Shown here piece after piece: positions 1-12,238 of a DNA stretch of 64,000 bases. The stretch covers positions 18,966,729-19,030,728 of the forward strand of contig CM034309.1 of NCBI GenBank assembly GCA_019925795.1, written 5' to 3'. Source of the DNA: Dendrobium chrysotoxum. Lineage: Eukaryota; Streptophyta; Magnoliopsida; Asparagales; Orchidaceae. Each line of letters begins with the position of its first letter. The first letter of the stretch is position 1. The notes under the pieces were generated by a model that was not told where the DNA came from, searched no databases, and worked only from the letters and a program-made list of their open reading frames with translations. The translations under genes and the position numbers were made by a program.

Positions 1-126
1 TTATTATTATATATGTTTCTTCTTCTTTTTCTTTCTTTATTTTTTATTTTTCTCTTTTCTTTTTTTTTCTTTTTTTTTTTGAATTTTTCTTTTCTCTCTT
101 TTTTAGTTTCCTGATTTTTAATTATT

Positions 127-163
<37 letters not shown>
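1..163. repeat. Pyrimidine-rich tract followed by (AAT)n microsatellite
   Basis: The first 120 bases are almost pure T/C on the + strand. A perfect AAT/TAA trinucleotide run follows at about 129-163. This is simple-sequence DNA with no coding content. Confidence 0.9.
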
Positions 164-166
<3 letters not shown>

Positions 167-1727
167 TTATTAATGCTAACATAAACCTAGAGAGAAATTA
201 CCTTGGCTGCCGTCTGGCTGTGAGGGAGATCGATCGTAGAGAGGGGAGATTGGGCCCTATTGAGGTCGGTGAGACTGGGATTTGATGAGCCCTTTGGCTT
301 CAGGTGGTCGGCAAGGATCGGATCAGGAGCTCAAATGGGCTTCGAGGTCAGATATTCAGAGGCCAAGTGTTTAGAGGCTGAAGGATTATGACTATTATAG
401 GTTCAAGCGCTAGAGGGCTTTAATTGTTAGAGTGGAATCAGGCAGAGTCGAGTTAGACAGATGGTTCAAGATTGAGAGTTTTGTCAGAATCAGAGTTGTG
501 AGGAAAATTCGACTATAGAGATTTGAATGGCTGGACAGGGGTCTACTGGCTATAGCTAGATTGGAAATAGCTGTAGGGGGCAGGTCGTTTAGGGAAGATG
601 ACGGGACCAAGAGCTATTCGACGAGATGAGTTCAGCGGGTCAAAGATTGGCATAGTAGATGCGGCAAACTTGCGGCTGGGCATGAGGTTCGACAGGTAGA
701 AACAGATCAGGGGAAGATAGCGACTGAATGCTTCATTCTAGTGCGGAAGAGCTATTGTCGGAGGTGGGTTGTGGGTTTGGGTTCTGTCAAAATTGAAAGT
801 AGCTCGAGACCAGAGGCCTAAACGTCAAGTTTGGTGCATGTTTTTTAGTTGTGTGTAGGATTACTAAGCCGCGGCTAGGTTAAAATGGTCAGTGGGGTAG
901 AGACGGGTGAAGGAAGGAATCAGAGTAGCTTTGAGCTCAGTTTAGAGTGGAGGTTGACTCTTGCAATGAATTGACATAGTAAGAGTTTTTCAAATGAAGC
1001 ATCCACAAATGAAGTGAGGATTCATTCTCATTTTAACGATAAGGCAAAACATCATTTCGTGTGAGGCTTGCCACCGCGTGCAGACCTCGTACAGAGCACA
1101 ATGTCGAACAGTATGTAGGATTTGAAATGGATTTTTGCAGTCGTGCGGAGAACGATATCAAATAGGTACATGGGATTTTTGGGATTTCAGTGGATTTTTT
1201 TTTACATTCATGTAGGTCAACACACGTCCTCCTACTGCAGTTCATAGATGATTTATTGTGTACATTATAAGTTCTTTGTCCTCGAAGGAGACCTATAATA
1301 TACATAATGGACCCTCCACTATTGCTTGTTAGCATTTGCATTCCAATTGGCATGATGACTTTCATTAGAAATATTGTGTCCCGATTTGTGTGTCGTCAAG
1401 ATCAGTGCTGATTTTCCCGCACGAATTTTAATGGGCAAAATTATAGACTTTTTTAGATGATACAAACATTCTGAACATAATGACGAAGTCAGTTTTGCTA
1501 TTGGACATCATTTGGGCAGTGTCGTGCAATATTTTTGAATATCAGTTGTTGATTTTGATCTTTTTCACCCAATTTGACTGCGAGCTTTTAGGTAAATTCA
1601 ACATTCTGATCGCAATGACACAGTTATTAGGCGATTGGAGATTGTATGACCACTTTAGTGATGCGTCGCGCCTGTCAACTGTCCCTTGCGTTGCCAATTT
1701 TGCTTCTTTTCTTACGTTTCTTAGTGT
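164..1727. other. Unassigned intergenic stretch
   Basis: About 1.5 kb with only short chance reading frames and no motif I recognise. The first part (200-950) is more G-rich on the + strand than its surroundings and may be a decayed element. The last part abuts the gypsy integrase remnant. Confidence 0.5.
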
Positions 1728-2700
1728 ATGGGTCAACATAGCCTAGTCTTCATCAAGACATTATTGACTTTGTTAGCAAATGTCTTATTAAAAATCAAAT
1801 ATTCTACTCTTCCTTCAACCGATCTTTTATCTCATCTGCCAATACCTTCACAAATATGGGAAGACTTGTTTATAGACTTCATTACTGGTCTACCTAATTC
1901 TAAAGGCTATACTGCTATTTTTGTAGTCGTTGATCATTTATCCAAGTTTTCCCATTTTGGTCCCTTAGCAACGAAATATTCCGCTTCTAATGTCGTCGAT
2001 CTTTTTGTACATAACCCTAAACCCTAAACGATAGAGTTCGATCAAAATAATATCTTTTTAAGTAACTTTTTGTGACATCTTTTTACTTTAAGTAATACTA
2101 CATTACATTTTAGTACTTCATATCACCCACAAACATATGGTTCAATAGAGGTTCTAAATCGATGCTTAAAACAATTTCTTCGTGCCTATACATCCTCTAC
2201 ATCTTGGTTATGATCCTCATTTATTTGTTGGGTGGAATTATGCTATAACACATCCTGCCAAACGGTTATTAAAATGCAACCATTTCAGACTCTATATGGA
2301 AAACTCCAACCTACCATCCCTTCCTATATGCATGGTACTTTTGACCTTCCTGCGATCAATACACACTTAACAAACTGGGATACGCTTCTGCAAACACTCC
2401 GACAAAACATACAACAAGCCCAAAATTGAATGAAAATCATGACAGATCATAATTGAAAGGATTTGCACTATTCATAGGTGATTTAGTTATGGTCAAATTA
2501 CAATCATTTAGATAAAATTTTATCATTAATAATACCCATTCTAAATTAGCTAAGTGATATTTTGGCCTTTTATAATTCAAGACGTGATTAGCCCAGTAGC
2601 CTACCGCCTACACTTTCCTTCTGATAACAAAATTCATTTGATTTTTCTTATATCTCTTCTAAAACCATTTAAAGGTTCTCCTCTACTAACCCCTTCACAA
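1728..2700 (+). pseudogene. Ty3/gypsy integrase remnant (pol 3' end)
   Basis: Pieces of a gypsy integrase are read in order on the + strand, in shifting frames. First comes the zinc-finger tail and start of the catalytic core (1750-2010, including FIDFITGLPNSKGYTAIFVV, with the first catalytic Asp). Then come the rest of the core (2040-2200, HFSTSYHPQTYGSIEVLNR), the post-core segment with CYNTS (2230-2400), and the C-terminal part with a VKL...RYFG-like stretch and HISLLKPFKG-like residues, both in broken frames (2480-2690). Several stops and frameshifts make it non-functional. Between the first two pieces about a dozen codons are missing and a telomere-like repeat is present. It lies just upstream of the gypsy-type LTR on the same strand, as expected for the 3' half of one element. 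Confidence 0.8.
2013..2029 (+). repeat. Short interstitial telomere-like repeat
   Basis: AACCCTAAACCCTAAAC is 2.4 units of the plant telomeric heptamer CCCTAAA. It sits exactly where the integrase reading frame breaks off and a stretch of core domain is missing. Confidence 0.6.
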
Positions 2701-2919
2701 CTACCAACATTCAGTTATAGCAACCTATGATACTTGTAAATTCGGTGGACCATTCTAATTATTATGACCTGACCAGATTCAAGGTATTCCATTAAATTTT
2801 TGCATTTGAACCTTTCTGCATGTGTATGAAAATGTTTTGAGTGCATATGGAGTCTGCATGTGATTTGAAATGAGTCTCGAAGGTTTGTTTGCATGTTTGG
2901 GGAAGTTAGAAATTTTTTC

Positions 2920-4535
2920 TGGGGCACCGCGGCGCTAGGATTGATAGCGCTCTAGTGCCAATGCTCTCAAAAATTTTGGAAAACAATTCAAAGCGGCGAC
3001 ACTGAAGGTGGCGTGGCGAAGCTGTGGGCTCTTTGAGGGGGCGTCATGTCAGACACTGCGACACTAGGCCAAATTTTAATATTTAAAATATCCAAATCTA
3101 TTATTCATGCCATTTCATTTCCTAAGGGCTTTTGACTAGTGAGAGAGAGATGAATTTCTAGAGAGAGAAAGTCCATTTGAGCCACTTCAGGTCTTTTTCA
3201 GTTAACGACACAGTTCTAAAAGTTTTTCAGCTCGAGGTAAGTTATATTTTGTCTATCTCAATTTTTAATAATTCGGCGATTTTAAAATTTTTCTGATTAA
3301 AAATATAAATTTATGGTATTTGAACTAAGGTAACTTTTAAACGGAAAAATTTTTATCGTGTAACTTTTTGTATGTTATAGAGAACGTAGTTCTAAACATT
3401 TAGATATTTTTCTGTAAAATTTTCATCAGTTATTTTTGAAACACTGTTTTTCTAAAACTATATAAAAATATTCAAGCATCGAAAATATCACTATAGAATA
3501 ATTAAGTCTCTGAAATGTAGTCTTGTATAATCTCTGATAATTTGGTAGAATTTCGAGTCAGTAAAATTTTGCTACATTGCATTAGGTTTGATTGTTAAAA
3601 TGCTGCCTCAAGGGCAAAATCTTTGAAATTATGTAAATAGACCAATTTATGTTTAACTGCTTAATTGTAACATTATGTGGCATGATTTATGCATTATGCA
3701 TCTCTGGATGATATTATGTCTACATCTGAGAAGTTCGGGGGGTGTTCTGTTTGGAGTTTTGTTATACATATATATTGCAGAGTTTTGTTGTGAAAATTTT
3801 AAAAGTGCTGAGAGCACTGAAAAGCTTGAGGGCTAAAAGTTCTAAATGGGAGGCATAAGGGTTTTGGAGTTATGAATGGGAGATATAAAGGCTGGAGTTC
3901 TATTAATTTCTGCTTTAACTATAAGTTTATTTATATTTTGTTCAGCATATTATACTCTGAATTCGGTAACCTACTTAGTGTTTGCAAAACCCTACAATGT
4001 TATGACACCACTCTATTATAAGTCTACTATTAAGCTTGGAATAATTGTTTTATTTTAAGTTTTTATTTTTGAAATTTTTAAGAAATGATTTAGATAATGT
4101 AATTATTGGGCTGTGTTAGCTCATTCTGCGTTCTGCATTTCATTTTCAAGTTAGGGCAAGGGTAAATGCCTGATTAAGAATATATGGCTACTTTTTAAGT
4201 CTGGCTGGTGTGTATGTACCTTTTTTATTTTTAGTTTTAGTTTTTTAAACAATCCTAACATTTTTGTATTTCTTGCCCCGTGTCTATCTGTTGTTGAATA
4301 TTGTGATAGCAAAAATCTATAATATATATTTTTGTGGATGAATAAAAAAAAATTGTGAATGAGTAAATTTATGTATAGTAGAAAAATTAAAAGTTCTATT
4401 GTCTGATATTTGAAAAGAAATATGATATTTCTTCAAATAAAAGATTTTGGTCTATGCAATTCCGCCTTTATTCTACCACAATCTAATATGGTGTGACCTG
4501 TATCTATGAGTCATATTAGGTTAGATTGTGACACA
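2920..4535 (+). repeat. Ty3/gypsy-type LTR, copy A
   Basis: This stretch aligns by eye, in order, with 27.8-28.99 kb and 57.9-60.0 kb. Shared landmarks are the GC-rich start with repeated 'gcgacactg'-type words, the AAAATATAAATTT block, the 'gagggct...aggcataagg' block, GTTAGCTCATTCTGC, the A-rich stretch near 4345, and the end GGTTAGATTGTGACA. The TTGTGACA end is typical of plant gypsy LTRs. It lies directly downstream of the integrase remnant in the same orientation, so it is probably that element's 3' LTR. The left border is uncertain. Confidence 0.6.
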
Positions 4536-5458
4536 ACCAACCTCTTCGTGTATTGCAACGCATTATACAACTCCGCTGTCAATCTCATAGATTAGTCTTG
4601 TTACAATGAAAATTAAATCTACCAAAGGACCTCACATGAGAACATTTTGTAGGACTCTTCCTCTTTCTCTTCTCTCAGGTTTCAGTTGAGACGACTTTTT
4701 TACTGCTTCTTAAATAAGCTTTCTAATACAACATTAAAATTTTTGTACTAGAAATCTACTTTAAATAGTAAAAAAGCCATCCCAAACAAAACCTCAATAT
4801 TGAAGACAATATTATTTTTCAAGGTGACAGGAGTTTTAGACAACATATTTTATTAGGTCCGAAAATTGCATAATCCAAATGCAAAGCATGAGCTATAAAT
4901 ATGATAGAATAACTCAAAACTATAAAAGCCTACCAAAAAGTAACAAACACATTCCGCAACTCGCAAGTAACAACATAATTTTGACAATATAAATTATAAA
5001 TTTAAGGACATAATCCAAATGCATCCACATATTTAATATAATACTAGTTTACTCTTTCTTTTATTTGTTTTAAATAGATCGATTTTTTAATAATAACATG
5101 TTGGTCTACCTAAGCATTATAAATATTCCTGTAGCTGTGAAGATTAAATATGGAATAAAAAATTTCTAATATTCCTTTCTTCTCCAACTTAGAGTAGGTT
5201 GCCCATCCTCTTGACTCTTCAAGAAGCCTATCACGTTACCTGAAATTCATTCGGTTAATTAAAAAGGCTCATCTACAAAGCCTGAAATAATGTACCACAA
5301 TGGACCCGTTATTAGTACCACTAAAAGATTATTTATAATGACGAAACTAGTGTTACAGTTCATCCTGATACAGTCTGTACAGAGAAATTAATGCATATAG
5401 CTAAAAGCAGTATCAAACAATTGCTTTACCCTTGCAAAGAAGCAAGTATAGATCATTT
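4536..5458. other. Intergenic spacer and 3' flank of the TEX2-like gene
   Basis: AT-rich DNA without coding signal. The right part should contain the 3' UTR of the minus-strand gene. An AATAAA-type hexamer on the minus strand near 5060 is one possible polyadenylation signal, but it is weak evidence in such AT-rich sequence. Confidence 0.4.
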
Positions 5459-6118
5459 TCAAGACTTCGAATTTTCCAACATTTTTTCAACAATATGCCT
5501 ACTCTTTTCCTCAAGGTTCCGTCTCTTTTCTTCTATCTTTTCCCCCACTTTCTTTCCTAGATCCATCATCCTAGCTCGCCTTCCCACCCTTTTTGGCTTT
5601 GCATCCTCTTCAGGTAAGGTTGATGGGTTCTCCATGGTTGAGCCAGGTGATGCTGTCCTAGAAGTATCTACCCTGCCCTGGTTGCTACTATCCTGTGTTC
5701 CATCCATTCTCAGTAATGGAGCCAACAATTCCTCGCTAGTGCTAGTGTCTGATCGTGTATCGCCATGATATGCGCTACTCGAAGAAACCGATCTCGATTT
5801 GCCGTTTTCAGTTTGGGAAGAGGAAGACTTCAGAGCATCATCATCAGACGCCTTCTGTACAAAAACTACATCCTTTACTTTTTCACTTTTATCGTCAGGG
5901 TAACTAGTTTTAGTTCCACTGGAAATACTAGGCTTTGTTTTTAGATCTCTGGGAGGGCCGGTCGAATCAGCTCTAGGCATACTCATATTCATGGCTTCCT
6001 GGCTTATCCGAATGAAAGGAGCAACTTTTTGAGGAACCCAATCATCCTTTTCTGCCAACATCCAGGGAATGCATATGCTTTCACAATTTGGAAGTACCAA
6101 ACTGTCACGAACTGCAGC
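5459..6118 (-). CDS. TEX2-like gene, exon 7 (end of SMP domain and C-terminal tail)
   Basis: It starts after acceptor gatgacag with AAVRDSLVLPNCESICIPWM and MLAEKDDWVPQKVAPF, the conserved end of the SMP module. After residue ~600 the chain is Ser/Asp-rich and probably disordered. The last 45 residues are Lys/Arg/Glu-rich and helical (KKVGEKIEEKRRNLEEKSR). The stop codon lies at 5459-5461. Confidence 0.93.
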   Translation of the reverse strand, partial: AAVRDSLVLPNCESICIPWMLAEKDDWVPQKVAPFIRISQEAMNMSMPRADSTGPPRDLKTKPSISSGTKTSYPDDKSEKVKDVVFVQKASDDDALKSSSSQTENGKSRSVSSSSAYHGDTRSDTSTSEELLAPLLRMDGTQDSSNQGRVDTSRTASPGSTMENPSTLPEEDAKPKRVGRRARMMDLGKKVGEKIEEKRRNLEEKSRHIVEKMLENSKS

Positions 6119-9100
6119 CTGTCATCAGAAAAAGAACAAAAACAAAAACAAAAAACAAAATTGATTCAAGCATTGAAACTTTATCAACAATCATGCATTC
6201 TTTGAAAGAACAAGTGGTATAATATAACAGCAAGTATTTGGCACCTTAAACCGATTTCCCATGAGCAAAGCAATGTGAGTACTCGTGATTTTTCGTTCTC
6301 CAATGGAAGACTCCAAGTGCCAATCTATATCAGGCATTGATGTGAATCCAAACCATAACTGATCAGAAGGTGGTGGTCGTATATGCAAGCGCAGTGTTCC
6401 TCGGAGGGATGCAATTCTTATGGCTAAGGAAAGGGGCACCTTACATGTCAAAGAGAAAGAACAAACAAAACGGGAAAAATACAGAGTGAGAAGCTGACAT
6501 TAAGTTTATTCAGCAATAGATACTTGAACTTAAAGAAGTTCAAGCATAATAAAATGAGAAGGCATTACAGAAGATGTAGGAACAAGAAATAGAATATCGG
6601 TATGCTGTTTCACCAAGTCAATAAGTCCATACTCCATAGTAAAGAGAATCAAGTGGTGGCATCATCACTAAAAGATAAAATTACATGATTTAACTACCAG
6701 AAGGAAGCTGCTCCACCAAACAGCAAAATTAATACTTCTTGTGCATGATACACCACGGTATTGACAGAACAAGTTTACATTCCCTAATCAAAACTATAAT
6801 CATTATTGACATATAACAATTTACTATTTATATGATCACTAAAGAGCAGCATTTACATCCTAGAGAGCTTAATTAAATACTATTAGGCATGATTTAAACT
6901 CATCCTTATGGTAATAAAGTAACAGAATAAAATTTCAAGGGAAGCCATTTCACTTCTGATTGCAAGCATCGCCATCAAAGTTTAATTCCAATGTTTCAAT
7001 TACAAAAATGTTGCTACTTCTTCCACGCGACAAACTAACACGTTAAAGATAGATACAGGGTAACGAGAATCGTTCACAATCTCTAATTCCATCAACACCA
7101 TAGATCAGCAGTTACCTATATAGCTTAACCAAATACTATTACGCCTGTTGTAGAAGATTTAGAAAGTCAAATCTACATATAGATCATGAACAATTGAGAA
7201 TATATGTTGATGCAAGGACTATCTAGGTCTAGGATTTGCATATGAAAATGCAATGCAATGTAAACAGCAAACTAGAATGAGGATTTTCTTCTGTTCTGAT
7301 GCAAGAAAAAAAAAACATGAATTAACACATAAAAATCGTTTGGAAGCAAGCTAACACAGATACTTGTTTACTACTATGATGTAAACTAAAGGATAAAGAA
7401 TCAATATCACATGAAATTGGTGAAGGATTCCTCATCACAGGAAATTTATGATCATAAAAACAGAACGGGCACTACAGACTTTATGCAATCGTGAAGGTTT
7501 GAATAAAGCTAAAACACACAATCTCAATCAATAAGTAAGAAAATAGAAAAGATAGTAAATTGGGAGATGGAAATGAATCCAAGGAAATAAGAACTGATTA
7601 GATAACACTATTCCATCAACTCCTCCTAAAGCATCAGATTTGAAATAAAGCAGAGTACTGCAAAACCAAAATAATTTTTTTACTAGATCATCATTCCATG
7701 ATCCAAAAACAAAAAAGAGTGTCTACTTTTAATAGAGATTACCCTGCTTAATATTATCCAGGAAACTAACAAACTCTGTATTGGAGGATAATTTTTGAAA
7801 CTTGGGAACTTCTAAGAAGCGACCTCACAATCTAGGAAAATACTGTTAGACAGTATTGTACAATAGGACGGAATAGACCATATACTTCAAGAAAAAGACC
7901 AATGGTGTGTATTAACATTATCATATGATATACATTGGCAAGCTTAAGTTATCTTAAACTCAGGTTAAGGTAACCTTAAATTTATATCACGAATCACGTA
8001 TGGAGCATATCACATTGTAAAAAATGCTGCAAGTTTACCTTACATTAAGCCCACTAAAATCAAAACAAAGACCATCTTTGTCATCATACTATACGTGATT
8101 TGTTAATAGTGTGGTACAAGTTATCACATGCTCGTATAGACTTGCCTGATGGTCCAACGAATATAAAATTTATGGACCATACGGTGTGAAGATCATAGAC
8201 AAGACCGGAAGTATTGCATGCAAAAAACTCAAATATATAGAAGCCTCACTACATTATCACGTAATAAATTTACAAGGCACATCACAACTAATTTGCATTG
8301 TTGACGATTGTAGACTTTGAGCAACTTGTCACCTCTCGTTGGTTTTGATGAATTTGACTTTGGTGAATAATGTTACTGATTGCCATTCAATATGTTTGGA
8401 CATAGTTCTTGTAGCTCTGCCAAGCAACCCAAGAATCACTAGAGGTCTTCCCGTCCAATGAAATGATGTATTCATCATCCTTCCTAATTGGGGTTTATAA
8501 TCTAACCATTTAAAATTCTCTTAAATTAAACATAAGGAATTGAAATCCAGAAAAGAAGATTAAGAAAAATTCAGGTCATCACAGGTGAATTATGATATAA
8601 AGTTCCATAAGCCACATTAATTGGACTATCCCATGGAATATCAACACTCAATAATATAACTCTGTTTATAAGCTTTCTATTTATAATTTTTATATACCTC
8701 AAGCCATTATAATAATGATTTGGATGTGCTCCTTAGATGAATTTGTGCTTTGGGTGGAAGGCGTGGAACTCAATCAACACTAATGAAAGTTGGCTTGGAG
8801 AGGGATAGAATATTATGATATGATTCTGCATTTGTGAAAGAGTTTTAACAAAGTTTTATATTAAGCATACAATCATCAACGAACTTCCAGAGTTTTCGCT
8901 AAAATGCAAGAAACCAGCTCGAAACTTCTCTTTTTTGTCAGGCCCGGGTTTCAACTGAAATAAATCTGTAACTATAAAAAATGAAAACAATAGTGCAAAC
9001 TAATTAGACAAAGATATAAGAGGTAACTCAACTAAGTCTCCAGGATTTTTAGCATATCATAACCACGGACAATCTCAACGGGAATCATGTTAGTTGATCA

Positions 9101-12100
9101 ATTGACTAAAGAATTATACACAAACTAATACATGGATAATATACAATCTTAAGTAAACGCTATCTAAAGAAAACAAACAAAATATACCTCTTCAACTCAT
9201 ATTTATTTCCTCAATCAACAATTCATTTGACGAGAATCATTGTAACATTTAAGTGGCCCATGCAAATCAACTTAAGCATGCAAAGCTTCTTTCAAGACCT
9301 TTGATTGGGATAAAGAGGAAAGCATGATATCAACACTTGCAACTAGTTGAAGATGTTGACAAAATGATAGTGCCAACAATATCATAAACAAAATTTCCAC
9401 CACGCAGAGTGCACAAAAGCAATATGGGAAACATGTGATGGTGTTGAAGAAGAGTGGAAATAGGTGAGGTTTATGCCTCCAATGGCGCTTTCAATATTGA
9501 TAGGACCATACAAATGCCAGTGAAATATAAAATAATTCTGGATGAAGAGCAGATCTCTCTTCTCAATGAAAGTTTAAAGATCAATTGCCAAGATCCTGTC
9601 ATGGAAACAATTTGATGCAACATTTACGGTGCCACTCAATTGGCTTTAAGTTTAGTGTGGTTACTAATCAATTTCTTTAGATGAATGCCCACAAAATGAA
9701 GGCAATTCAGGTTCACACGTGCTAAGAAGAGGAATAAGACAGTAAATATATATATATATATATATATGAGGGGAACAACAACTTACCAAGTTGATATCAG
9801 ATAAAAAGAGATCCATAATTGTTGTAGGATGAAGTACAGTTTAGTAAAATCTCTCCAACTGATCAACTAAATTCATCATAAAGTTTTCAGAAATATGTAC
9901 TTTCTTACTTGATACTTTCCGCTTTCATACCACTATCAAAGGAGGATACTTTTTCCATGAAACATTGCGGGAAAGACAAGATCAGCAGATGCAAACATAA
10001 TTTTTCTCCAATTTACATTAACCTTTTAGATGCAGCTTGTCTTCCAGTCAGAACTATCACTATCCTAGTAAAGAATCAATATACAGTTCATGTTGGATGG
10101 TTAATAATTAATAAATGAGTCAAAAAATATTTAGTTACTAAATATGTAAGAACTAGAAAACAAGGCTAGCTTTTACTTGTCACCCAAGAAGTACAACTTA
10201 AAATTTTCTTTTCTATATGCACTAAACCTCGATGTTCATTATACAATTGAAATCTTCACATTGTCTTCAAGCCTTTATAAATGCAAAAGTTTTTATGGAG
10301 ATCTATAAGTTTACACTCGTTGAAAATGCCAGCAAATAACAGATCTTAATAACGTTTTAGTCAGTTTAGTATTTCAAGTTTTATTTTTTAGCTTTTCATT
10401 TAATGTCATTTAGTTCAATCATGTCTGTAATCATGCCCATGAGAACGGGAAGTGTTCTCTTAACTTTTCGATTCTTTGGCTTGGGTTTAAATGCTGGATG
10501 GTTCAATCATCGATTTGTTGGCTTGCAATAGGGTTCACTAGTTCCATTTGCAAGAGGGATCATTGGTTCTATCCTAATTGCTAGGTTTTTATATTGTTAG
10601 ATTGACTATTGTAACATGGTTCCTATAGAAAAATTTGATCTTCTCGTGCTTGGCTTAATCTGTGGTCACTATTTCCCATGATATATATGTTCAATGGTTA
10701 AGTCATGAGTCATTCCACTTTTCCACTGTCATACCTATCTGGTTTATTGTGGAGTTATAAGGTCTATAGTTAAACTCGGCTACATCTGAGCTCATATGGC
10801 TTTTTTGTGACGTCTGAACAAGGAGGCAACAAACAGAGAGAATTATAGTTCATATATATCAAAACAGAAGGTATGTAACAATGAATTTTGTTTTAATAAA
10901 ATTTCAATTTTCTGTTAAATTTTGGCAGAGTTCAATGTTGTCCTTTGAGCGCAATGCAAGAGGGACTAAATTTTCAACATAAGACATTTCCCTGTACAAG
11001 CATGAAGGAATCTAATCTTAGTGAAGAAAAATGTAATTAATAAATATTCTCAAGATGATGAACCAGATACAAAAAATGATTTGCAATTATAATATGAGCA
11101 TATGATATTATTGAATCTAAATTTGCACCTACATTAGACGATGTTCATGGACTTGATCCTATGCTTAAAAAAAGAGTAAAAAATGGCGTTTGAAAGAACA
11201 ACTGAATATTAGAGCATAAACATACCATGAAAATTTAACCTATGCCTAAATATTGAACTAAATCAATTATGTCTATTATAGTTAATGAATCAAATAAGCA
11301 ATCTAAAAATACAACTCTTTAAGAAAAAAAATTAATTAGTAATCTTTTAGAATTTTTAATTTCGAATTCAAATTATGCACTTTTATGAAATACATCATCT
11401 AGTTGAATAGGAATCCTAAACCTTAATGTACTTGCGTCATTTTTAGCTTCTAAATTGAGCTTACCTCCTTCAAATAAAATAAAATTGTTAAAAAATAGAA
11501 CATACTATCTAATAATATCTCAAGCTGCACAGATCAATTCAGTCACAAAAATCTAACTAAAACATTCATTACTAGATAGCTCAGCTACCCCTTACAGTTT
11601 CTTTATAATCAACTAAAATGGTTTATTTACATAGTATAAAAAATTAAAAATATTTTCTACAAAAACAGCCCCAGTTTATTACATACCTGTGAAACTTGTT
11701 CCGCAATAGTATGTAGAATAGTCTTCCATTTTGATTTGTTAACTAACGCAGGAGTTGAGATCTTTGGTTGTTTCGAGCAATCTAAAAAGAGAGAGAGAGA
11801 ATAAAAAAAGGAAAATTCCCATAAATAGATTTAGCATGCAACAATGCATGTTAATGCCTTGTAATTTGTCAAAAATGTAGGCTTCCTTCATAAACTATTT
11901 CCATGCATATTAAATTTAGTTTCAACTTTCAACTGCTGCAGATGGTGATTCAAGCAATCTAATACATGAGCGTGAAGGCTAAATCTCCATGTATTGATTA
12001 ACATTCACATGTAAAGATTAAAACAAAAAATATACATGCATACCTCTTAATTAGCAAATAAGCACGCATGTGTCATAAACTTTATTCTACATATTAAAAT

Positions 12101-12160
12101 CTTGTTTCTACTATTGAAAATGTGCTTCAAGAAAGATATTTGTGCAATCTTAGCATATGC

Positions 12161-12238
<78 letters not shown>

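Noticed and set aside
410..610. 66-codon minus-strand ORF
   Set aside because: No recognisable domain, no splice or promoter context, and a length expected by chance.
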